From NCBI GenBank assembly GCA_001247695.2, contig LGRX02035202.1, forward strand, positions 1 through 64,000: a stretch of DNA of 64,000 bases, written 5' to 3'. The notes under the pieces are model-generated. The model saw only the letters and a list, made by a program, of their open reading frames with translations. It searched no databases and was not told the origin of the DNA. This document shows positions 54,705-64,000 of this stretch, in pieces (positions within the stretch are counted from its first letter, which is position 1; each line of letters starts with the position of its first letter). Source of the DNA: Cymbomonas tetramitiformis. Lineage: Eukaryota; Chlorophyta; Pyramimonadophyceae; Pyramimonadales; Pyramimonadaceae. The translations under genes and the position numbers were made by a program.

Positions 54705-56755
54705 CGCGCGCCTCATCCGCGGATGAGGTCCCCTTCAGCTTCGCCAATTCAGCGGTCGACTCCTCCGCGGATGAGTCGCCCTTCAGCTCTGCCACTCCAG
54801 CGGGCGACTCATCCGCGGATTAGCTGCCCTTCAGCTCTGCCACTCTATTAGCGGGCGCCTCATCTGCGGATGAGTCGCCCATCAGCTCTGCCACTCCAGC
54901 GGGCGACTAATCCACGGATGAGCTGCCCTTCAGCTCTGCCACTCAGCTGGGCGACTCATCCGCGGATGAGTCGTCCGTCGCCAGCACCCGGGCCAAGGCG
55001 ACTCATCCGCGGATGAGTCGCCTTCACCGGCGCACTCTACTAGCGGGCGCCCCTTATCCGCGGATGAGTCGCCCATCAGCTTCGCCACTCCGGCTGGGCG
55101 ACTAATCCACGGATGAAGCTGCCCTTCACCGCCACTTCCTGGGCGACTCATCCGCGGGATGAGTCGTCCGTCGCCAAGCATCTGGCTGGGCGACTCATCC
55201 GCGGATGAGTCAGCCTCTTCTCACCGCCACTCTACTAGGGGTGTTCTCATCCGCGGATGAGCTGCCCTTCAGCTCTGCCACTCCAGCGGGCGCCTCATCC
55301 GCGGATGAGCTGCCCTTCAGCTCTATCGCCCACGGGCAACTCATCCGCGGATGGGTTGCCCTTCAGCTCTCTCGCCCACGGGAAGCTCATCCGCGGATGA
55401 GTCGCCCTTCAGCTCTCTCGCCCACAGGGCAACTCATCCGCGGATGGGTCGCCCTTCAGCTCTCTCGCCCATAAGGCGCCTCATCCGCGGATGAGTCGCC
55501 CTTCAGCTCTCTCGCCCACGGGGCAACCCATCCGCGGATGAGTCGCCCTTCAACTCTCTCGACCATAGGGCGACTCGTCCGCGGATGAGTTGCTCTTCAG
55601 CTCTCTCGCCCACAGGGCGCCTCATCCGCGGATGAGTTGCCCGTCGATTGTCTCGCCCACGGGGCGACTCATCCGCGGATGAGTCGCCCTTCAGCTCTCT
55701 CGTCCACGGGCAGCTCATCCGCGGATGATTTGCCCGTCGATTGTCTCGCCCACGGGGCGACTCATCCGCGGATGAGTTGCCCGNNNNNNNNNNNNNNNNN
55801 NNNAGCTGCCCTTCAGCTCTGCCACTCTACTAGCGGGCGCCTCATCTGCGGATGAGTCGCCCATCAGCTCTGCCACTCCAGCGGGCGACTAATCCACGGA
55901 TGAGCTGCCCTTCAGCTCTGCCACTCCGGCCGGAGCGACTCATCCGCGGATGAGTCGTCGTCAGCTTCTACCACTCCGGCCGGGCGTCATCCGCGGATAG
56001 GCTGCCCCGCTACAGCTCTGCGCCGCGCTACTGGCGGGCGTCATCCGCGGATGAGTCGCCCATCAGCTCTGCCCTCCGGCCAGGCGCCTAATCGCGGATG
56101 AGCTGCCCTTGACTCTGCCACTCCGGTGGGCGACTCATCCGCGGATGAGTCGTCCGTCAACTTCCTGCCACTCCGGCGGGCGACTCATCCGCGGATGGCG
56201 CCGCCAGCTCTGCCATCGACCCAGGCCGCCTCATCCGCGGATGAGCTGCTGCTTGACTCTCTCGCCCACGGGCTCATCCGCGGATGAGTCGCCTTTAAAT
56301 CTCGCCCACGGGGCAACTCATCCGCGGATGAGTCGCCCTTCCAGCTCTCTCTCGCCAATGAGACGCTCTGTCCGCGGATGAGTCGCCCTTCGGCTCGCCC
56401 GCGAGGGCAGCTCATCCGCGGATGAGTTGCCCTTGACTCTCTCGCCCACGGGCGACTCATCCCGCGGATAGGTGCCCTTCAACTCTCTCGCCCACAGGGC
56501 AGCTCATCCCGCGGATAGGTTGCCCGTCGATTGTCGCCCACGGGCAGCTCATCCGCGGATGAGTCGCCGTCGACTCTCGCCCAAGCAAGGAGCTCATCCG
56601 CGGATGAGTTGCCCTTAAACCTCGCCCACGGGCGCTCATCCGCGGATGAGTCGCCCTTCAGCTCTCTCGTCCACGGGCAGTTAATCCGCGGATGAGTCGC
56701 CTTTCAGCTCGCTCGCCCACAGGGCGACTCATCCGCGGATGAGTTGCCCGACAGA
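54705..56755. repeat. Palindromic satellite built on CTCATCCGCGGATGAG, with a 20-N gap
   Basis: Dozens of units of roughly 55-65 bases, each with CTCATCCGCGGATGAG (often extended by GCGA/TCGC) alternating with GCCCTTCAGCTCTGCCACTC or GCTCTCTCGCCCACGGG. Unit length and spacer type vary, especially after 55980. Twenty Ns at 55784-55803 mark an assembly gap, so true length is unknown. Confidence 0.95.
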
Positions 56756-58009
56756 GTCTTGCTCCCCCTCCCCAATTTTGCCTATTTTTGCCAACGTGCG
56801 GAGGGCAACTCATCCTAAGATGAGTTGCCCCCTTTTTTTTCGAACCCATTTTTTTTTTCGATTTTCGTATTCTCCATATGTACATTTTATCAAAAATTTA
56901 TCTCAAAATTTTCAAAAGGTTTGCCGATCGACTTCTATGGGCATCTTGGTGTGCAAGTTATGCCGGTACATGCGTCAATTCAAATTTCGGGCGCCACCAT
57001 ATGTAACCATGGTTCCCCGCCAACCCACGGCACAATTTAGATGGAATGTGCTGGGCATGTAGATGGTTTTCAAATGAAAACATTGCCCGCTCCCCCATCT
57101 GATGCCCGATCGCATGGTATCAAACATGCGACATTTCCCAACACGCAGTGTGCGCTGTTTCAGGCCTCAACCCCAACTTTGGTCGCCATCGTACGCAACG
57201 GTGGCTCCCCGCCGACCCTCGGCACATTATGGATGGACTGTACTGAGCATGTAGGTGATTTCCAAATAGATATATCACCCTCCCTCCTATCCCACTCCCG
57301 ATCGTGTGGCACCAAACATGCGACATTTTCGGGCACTGTGGGCTGTTGTTTCCGCCCTCAACTTTGGGCGCCACCGTACGCAACGGCGGCTCCCCGACAA
57401 CCCTCGGCACATAATGGATGGACTGTACTGAGCATGTAGATGATTTTCAAATGAAAGCATTGCCCGCTTCCCCCATCTCATTCCCGATCGCACGATATCA
57501 AACATGCGACATTTCCCAGCACTGTGTGCTGTTTCAGGCCTCAACTCCAACTTTGGTCGCCATCGTACGCAACGGTGGCTCCCCGCCGACCCTCGGCACA
57601 TTATGGATGGGCTGTACTGAGCATGTAGGTGATATCCAAATAGATATATCACCCTCCCTCCTATCCCACGCACTCCCGATCGCGTGGCACCAAACATGCG
57701 ACATTTTCGGGCACTGTGGGCTGTTGTTTCCGCCCTCAACTTTGGGCGCCACCGTACGCAACGGCGGCTCCCCGCCAACCCTTGACACATTATGGATGGA
57801 ACGTGTTGGGCATGTAGGAGATTTTCAAATGAAAACATTGCCCGCTCCCCCATCTGATGCCCGATCGCATGGTATCAAACATGCGAAATTCCCCAACACG
57901 CAGAGTGGCTGCGCTGTTTCAGGCCTCAACCCCAACTTTGGTCGCCATCGTACGCAACGGTGGCTCCCCGCCGACCCTCGGCACGTTATGGATGGACTGT
58001 ACTGAGTAT

Positions 58010-58288
58010 CAGGGAACATATCAAACTTTTATGTCGTACGGCCAACATTTAAGATTTCCATCGGCCAAGTTTCGGCCATCCCGGCCAAAATCTAAAATTG
58101 CCCGCCGCAGGCGCAAAATTTTAATTTTAAGTATGACAATATCATAAAAACCGAAAATTTTCGGGTTAATTTTCAAAATTTTACATAATTCGTCTCGGCC
58201 AACAAGCAAAATCACACTCGGCCAAACCTCGGCCACAACCCTCATCGTACGGCCACAGACCGGCCATAGGGGGTTGATATGTTCCCTG
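58010..58288. mobile_element. hAT-like MITE, 8-bp TSD
   Basis: CAGGGAACATATCAA at 58010-58024 is exactly inverted at 58274-58288. CTGAGTAT (58002-58009) and CTGAGCAT (58289-58296) form an 8-bp target duplication with one later change; uninterrupted satellite units read CTGAGCAT once. CAGGG ends plus 8 bp fit hAT. AT-rich interior, no ORF. Confidence 0.85.
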
Positions 58289-59088
58289 CTGAGCATGAAG
58301 GTGATTTCCAAATAGATATATCACCCTCCCTCATATCCCACTCCCGATCGTGTGGCTCCAAACATGCGCATTTTCGGGCACTGTGGGCTGTTGTTTCCGC
58401 CCTCAACTTTGGGCGCCACCGTACGCGACGGCGGCTCCCCGACAACCCTCGGCACATTATGGATGGACTGTACTGAGCATGTAGATGATTTTCAAATGAA
58501 AGCATTGCCCGCTTCCCCATCTGATGCCCGATCGCACGATATCAACCATGCGACATTTCCCAGCACTGTGCGTTATTTCAAGCGGTAGCACTTCATTTTT
58601 GTCGCATGATCTATTATTTTTGTCGCACCATGCGACACAGCAATTATATTCAGGAATAAAGGGAGTAGGGGGCTCATTATTGTCGCAGTGCGACAAACAG
58701 GGAGTAGGGGGCTCATTATTGTCGCAGCGACAAAAAGGAGACTGATATTTACGGCCAGATTATTTACGGAAATTATACAGCAGATTCGGGTGTGGGGAAA
58801 TTATACCCAAGTTTACGGAACTATGCATACAGGCTGGCAATATTTAATTTTCAAAAACACGGGTTCACTATTGGGCAAGCCTGGCAGGACAGACGCGGGA
58901 CCACAAAGCACAAATTTTTAGGAATCACACGTTAGGAATCAGACGCGGGACCACAAATGTAAAATACAGTATTGACAAAAATGTTACTGCTATCAATTAT
59001 GCACAGCGGTGCAAAAGTATCAGCTCAGGAAAGATGTTCCAGCTATGGTCCTATCAAGCTATCGAGCTTGCACTGGCAGGTGTTGCTC

Positions 59089-60575
59089 TCACTTTGCAGC
59101 TTCTGCTGCAATTTTCTGTCGCATAGTCCTCGGACGGTTGGCCGGGAAGGCTTCCTCGTTCAAGGTAAAGATGTCAAGCCCATCCCGAAGGTGATACCCA
59201 GCCAAGATGTGCGGGCAGCACTTGCAGTGCCAGAACCACTTGCAAGAGCAAGCATCCCCATCCAGTGGGCAAGAAGGATCGTCCACGTTGAAAGTGAGCT
59301 CCACGATGTCATCGGGGTACTTACGGATAATGTCGAGGCTTCGCAAGAAGTTGCGGGGATTTTCCCCGCGAACCAGTTGACGAAACTTGCTCACACGTAG
59401 ATCACTGAGCAGTTTGCCAGACGGGGTCTTATTCATGTAGATGAAGTCGATGCCGTGGATGCGGGTGGGGTACAAATAGAAGTTGGATGTGTCAGCATCA
59501 GCGCTGACTAACTCGCATGCCATATTCAGGAAGGGGATGGGATAGATCCCAGAAAGACCGTGAGAGAAGGTCTCCTTGTTCTTGAAGGCACGGGAATTCA
59601 GTAACTCCGGAACCGATTGTGTGAGAGTTTGGTAGTGGGTGGCATTCATAGGAACTACTCGGCGGTCCTCACGATGCCCACGTTCATCGGACTGCATAGT
59701 GGCCATAATCCCGGGAATGGTGCTAGCTCCCCGAAAGAACATGATGTGCTCCCCGTGCGTAAAGTTGCGTACGGACACTATGAACTCCGTGAGGCCTAGC
59801 AGTTCCCATTCCCGTTTAGCAACGTCGGCGATAACCTTACGCATCTCGAGAGTGAGAGCACCCTAAAAAATCAGTCGATCGTCAATGATCTGATCCCATA
59901 AGTTCTCGGGTACATGCCTGCGCGCAGAGATCAATCAATTTAGTGACAGAATTGCAAAAACTAGCAGCCATGTAGCACTGACAGGAACATATAGTACACA
60001 ACAACAATAAAACTTACACAAATTCGACATGCTAAAACAAACAAATATTCACAGAAGCTATCAAAAGTGTGTAACCAAAAGGACTTACCACCGGTCTCGA
60101 CGCGCCCCATTCCGGAGCTAACGCCGGCCGTCCATGGCGGGGATGGAACACAGGGGAGCGGTCCCACGGCCGGACCGGCGGAGTTGCTCCCCATTAGGGT
60201 GTGTTCGCCCGCTTTATATCCATGGTTAACACACACAACACGGCAGATCGACAACATAGTAACAGGAGCATGAGAGCGGGAACTTACTGATGGACTTTTT
60301 CGATGTATTTTCGTCGAACGTGTTCGACATCTTTCAGAGACACCAGGCTCTCAAGACTGCCAGGATTGTCGATGTTGTTGGCGGCGGCAGTCAGAGACCG
60401 CATGTTGTCGCCACACACGATGGAGATCGGTAGGTCGATGGCAAAGGCGATCGTTGCATACTTCATGAGAGCTCGAAGGCCAACCTCGTAGGAAAAAGTA
60501 GATTCGCTCTTGGCGATGACGTACATGTAAAGATAGAAAGACTGCCGCGGGCAGTTGCGGGTGTCGTCCATCAAC
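59089..60575 (-). pseudogene. MULE-like transposase fragment with SWIM finger
   Basis: A frame at 60575-60289 (DDTRNCPRQSFYLYMYVIAKSE..., donor CA|GTAAGT) resembles the start of a MuDR-type catalytic core (D-x-T then a beta strand and helix). A second frame at 59844-59089 contains CSCKWFWHCKCCPHILAG, a CxCx(n)CxH SWIM zinc finger such as follows MULE cores. A short GC-rich segment at 60060-60200 begins ATGGGGAGCAACTCC and has a donor but does not join in phase with either. The 5' part merges into satellite sequence at 60570, so the gene is truncated. Assignment to MULE is inference from the SWIM finger and DxT block. Confidence 0.5.
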
Positions 60576-63180
60576 TTTGGGCGCCACCGTACGCAACGGC
60601 GGCTCCCCGCAAACTCTTGACAAATTATGGATGGAACGTGCTGGGCATGTAGGAGATTTTCAAATGAAAATATTGCCCGCTCCCCCATCTGATGCCCGAT
60701 CGCATGGTATCGAACATGCGAAATTCCCCAACACGCAGTGTGGCTGCGCTGTTTCAGGCCTCAACCCCAACTTTGGTCGCCATCGTACGCAACGGTGGCT
60801 CCCCGCCGACCCTCGGCACGTTATGGATGGACTGTACTGAGCATGTAGGCGATTTCCAAATAGATATATCACCCTCCCTCCTATCCCACTCCCGATCGCG
60901 TGGCACCAAACATGCGACATTTTCGGGCACTGTGGGCTGTTGTTTCCGCCCTCAACTTTGGGCGCCACCGTACGCAACGGCGGCTCCCCGTCAACACTTG
61001 ACAAATTATGGATGGAACGTGCTGGGCATGCAGGTGATTTTCAAATGAAAACATTGCCCGCTCCCCCCATCTGATGTTCGATCGCATGGTATCAAACATG
61101 TGACATTTCCCAGCACTGTGCGTTGTTTCAGGCCTCAACCCCAACTTTGGTCGCCATCGTACGAAACGGCGGCTCCACGCCGACCCTCGGCACGCTATGG
61201 ATGGACTGCACTGAGCATGTAGGTGATTTCCAAATAGATATATCACCCTCCCTCATATCCCACTCCCGATCGCGTGGCACCAAACATGCGACATTTTCGG
61301 GCACGGTGGGCTGTTGTTTCCGTCCTCAACTTTGGGCGCCACCGTACGCAACGGCGGCTCCCCGCCAACACTTGTAACAATATGGATGGAACGTGCTGGG
61401 CATGTAGGTGATTTTCAAATGAAAACATTGCACGATTCTTCATCTCATTCTCAATGGCATGGCATCAAACATGCGACATTTCCCAACACTGTGCGATGTT
61501 TTAGGCCTCAACCCCAACTTTGGTCGCCATCGTACGCAACGGTGGCTCCCCGCCGACCCTCGGCACGTTATGGATGGACTGCACTGAGCATGTAGGTGAT
61601 TTCCAAATAAATATATCACCCTCCCTCATATCCCACTCCCGATCGCGTGCACGCGTGGCACCAAACATGCGACATTTTCGGGCACTGTGGGCTGTTGTTT
61701 CCGTCCTCAACTTTGGGCGCCACCGTACGCAACGGCGGCTCCCCGCCAACCCTTGGTACATTATGGATGGAACGTGCTGGGCGTGTAGGTGATTTTCAAA
61801 TGAAAACATTGCCCGCTCCCCCCATCTCATTCTTGATGGCATGGTATCAAACATGCGACATTTCCCAACACTGTGCGCTGCTTCAGGCCTCAACTCCAAC
61901 TTTGGTCGCCATCGTACGCAACGGTGGCTCCCCGCCGACCCTCGGCACATTATGGATGGACTGTACTGAGCATGTAGGTGATATCCAAATAGATATATCA
62001 CCCTCCCTCCTATCCCACGCACTCCCGATCGCGTGGCACCAAACATGCGACATTTTCGGGCACTGTGGGCTGTTGTTTCCGTCCTCAACTTTGGGCGCCA
62101 CCGTACGCAACGGCGGCTCCCCGCCAACCCTTGGTACAATATGGATGGAACGTGTTGGGCATGTAGGTGATTTTCAAATGAAAACATTGCCCGCTCCCCC
62201 CATCTCATTCTCAATGGCATGGCATCAAACATGCGACATTTCCCAACACTGTGCGATGTTTTAGGCCTCAACCCCAACTTTGGTCGCCATCGTACGCAAC
62301 GGTGGCTCCCCGCCGACCCTCGGCACGCTATGGATGGACCGCACTGAACATGTAGGTGATTTCCAAATAGATATATCACCCTCCCTCATATCCCACTCCC
62401 GATCGCGTGCACGCGTGGCACCAAGCATGCGACATTTTCGGGCACTGTGGGCTGTTGTTTCCGTCCTCAACTTTGGGCGCCACCGTACGCAACGGCGGCT
62501 CCCCGTCAACACTTGACACATTATGGATGGACCGTGCTGGGCGTGTAGGTGATTTTCAAATGAAAACATTGCCCGCTCCCCCCATCTCATTCTTGATGGC
62601 ATGGTATCAAACATGCGACATTTCCCAACACTGTGCGCTGCTTCAGGCCTCAACTCCAACTTTGGTCGCCATCGTACGCAACGGTGGCTCCCCGCCGACC
62701 CTCGGCACATTATGGATGGGCTGTACTGAGCATGTAGGTGATTTCCAAATAGATATATCACCCTCCCTCCTATCCCACGCACTCCCGATCGCGTGGCACC
62801 AAACATGCGACATTTTCGGGCACTGTGGGCTGTTGTTTCCGTCCTCAACTTTGGGCGCCACCGTACGCAACGGCGGCTCCCCGCCAACCCTTGGTACATT
62901 ATGGATGAAACGCGCTGGGCATGTAGGAGATTTTCAAATGAAAACATTGCCCGCTCCCCCCATCTCATTCCTGATGGCATGGTATCAAACATGTGACATT
63001 TTCTGGGATTATGACAATGTGGATTGTGTCAGGCCTCAACCCCAACTTTGGTCGCCATCGTACGCAACGGCGGCTCCTGGCCGCAACCCGTGGCGTATTG
63101 TACAGCAACGGTGGCTCCCCGTCGACCCTCGGCACACCATGGATGGAATATGCGTATGGGGGATCGCTTGGCAACTAAGA

Positions 63181-64000
63181 GTTGTTCCATTCATTGTCGC
63201 AAACCGGGGGGGGGGAGGGGGTATGGCAGTTCACTCCCCACCACCCCAGTGGACATTTAGATGTCAATGCACAGTGTTAATCAGCAGTGGCAAGCACCAT
63301 CATGTCACCACGCCACACCCTCTCTCCGGACAAAAACAATGAAATCCTCCCCCCACCCTTGCGCGACAATAAATGGAACACTCATAAAGGCGGCAGGCAT
63401 GCAACATTTTCATTTTCAAGTCAGTCAAAAACATTTTTTTATCTGCAAATTTGCATACACTGCCGAGCGTGCAGCGCCCTGTTTAGGCGCATTTATGGGA
63501 GATAGCTCGCCACGGACGGGATCTAGTTGCACAGGTGCCAGGCGTGTGGCAACTCTTCGGTTTCACTCTGCACTGCATCGCCTCAAGTCAAACTTGATCA
63601 GAAGCTTTTTTGGCCTGGCCCGAAGGGTTTCATGTTCTTACTGAAAGAAAGGCATCAGCGCGTCCAGAGAAGATTTCTCTGGCTGAATGAACCTCTGTGT
63701 TCTTGGGTTTGGGCAACCCAGCAGCTCCCCCCTCTAACTCTGGTGCTCCTTTAAATCTGCATACAGATTTGTCTGCACCAGAGTTCTTACTAGAAAGACA
63801 CCCGCCGAGAGGATACGGCAAAGAAATTACCCCCCACCCCCCCCGTCCCCACCGGCTTGACCTCAGCTGTTGAGCTGCTTTTTGCCATTCCATCACACCG
63901 TTATTATTGTTATTCGTTTTGGGGAGGGTGACGGAAATTATGATCCCCGGCGCCGAGAAAATTATTCTATACATAGGGTGTAGCAAGCTCGCGGCAACCT
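63181..64000. other. No recognisable gene
   Basis: Leaves the satellite near 63180. Contains G- and C-runs (63205, 63830) and short frames without motifs. Nothing further can be supported. Confidence 0.4.

Larger units (their letters stand above)
57000..63180. repeat. About 380-bp dimeric satellite
   Basis: Each unit has two related halves of about 190 bp: one with TTTTCAAATGAAAACATTGCCC and AGGCCTCAACCCCAACTTTG, the other with TTCCAAATAGATATATCACC and CGCCCTCAACTTTGGGCGCC. Both share CGTACGCAACGG and CTCCCCGCC before ATTATGGATGGA. About nine or ten units are seen at 375-388 base steps; a MITE (58010-58288) and a gene fragment (about 58570-60570) interrupt it. Units at 61.5-62.9 kb are the most alike. 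Long frames are artefacts. Confidence 0.95.

Noticed and set aside
61501..62992. Frames of 200-300 residues on both strands in the right-end satellite
   Set aside because: Open on both strands with the satellite period, no start context or motif.

Overview
The window is eukaryotic nuclear DNA: genes are split by GT-AG introns whose phases can be followed, there are several classes of eukaryotic transposon, and satellite arrays fill the right end. The intron density, the GC-rich Gln/Gly/Ala-rich proteins and the style of the LTR-element gag proteins suggest a green alga with a large repeat-rich genome. A prasinophyte such as Cymbomonas would fit, but that is an impression and not a proof.

Layout. 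(1) 0-6.4 kb: minisatellites and an old relic of an LTR retroelement, with no intact gene. (2) 6.4-16.9 kb, minus strand: the only clear cellular gene, a 12-exon PNUTS-like (PPP1R10-like) protein of about 1455 residues. It has a half-CXXC finger, a TFIIS N-terminal domain, a PP1-docking motif, a Gln-rich and Gly-rich tail and a C-terminal CCCH finger. All exon phases agree. (3) 18.4-28.4 kb, minus strand: a 5'-truncated LINE-type retroelement (RT, RNase H, CCHC knuckle) fused at its C-terminus to a DNA adenine methyltransferase-like domain. Three later insertions cut it: a gag-only LTR element, a 1.2-kb segment with one ORF, and a MITE. (4) 29.8-36.0 kb: two more LTR elements of the same gag-only superfamily, each with perfect 5-bp target duplications. 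(5) 36.1-39.4 kb: eight hairpin repeats whose stems covary, then a frameshifted gag-like gene. (6) 39.4-54.4 kb: a divergent pair of transposon-type genes, each with an intronic array built on the same palindrome. One gene is split in an intron by a 12.06-kb CACTA-like element (42031-54090), which carries an eight-exon transposase, a divergent accessory gene, variant CCCTACAA termini and a 3-bp target duplication. The transposase is itself interrupted by a TA-flanked MITE. (7) 54.4-63.2 kb: palindromic satellite (with a 20-N gap) and a roughly 380-bp dimeric satellite holding a hAT-like MITE and a fragment of a SWIM-finger (MULE-like) transposase.

The main biological themes are nested transposition with footprints that can be read exactly, gag-only LTR elements whose proteins end in a membrane segment, and short palindromic or regulatory-type motifs that have spread through introns while leaving exons clean.
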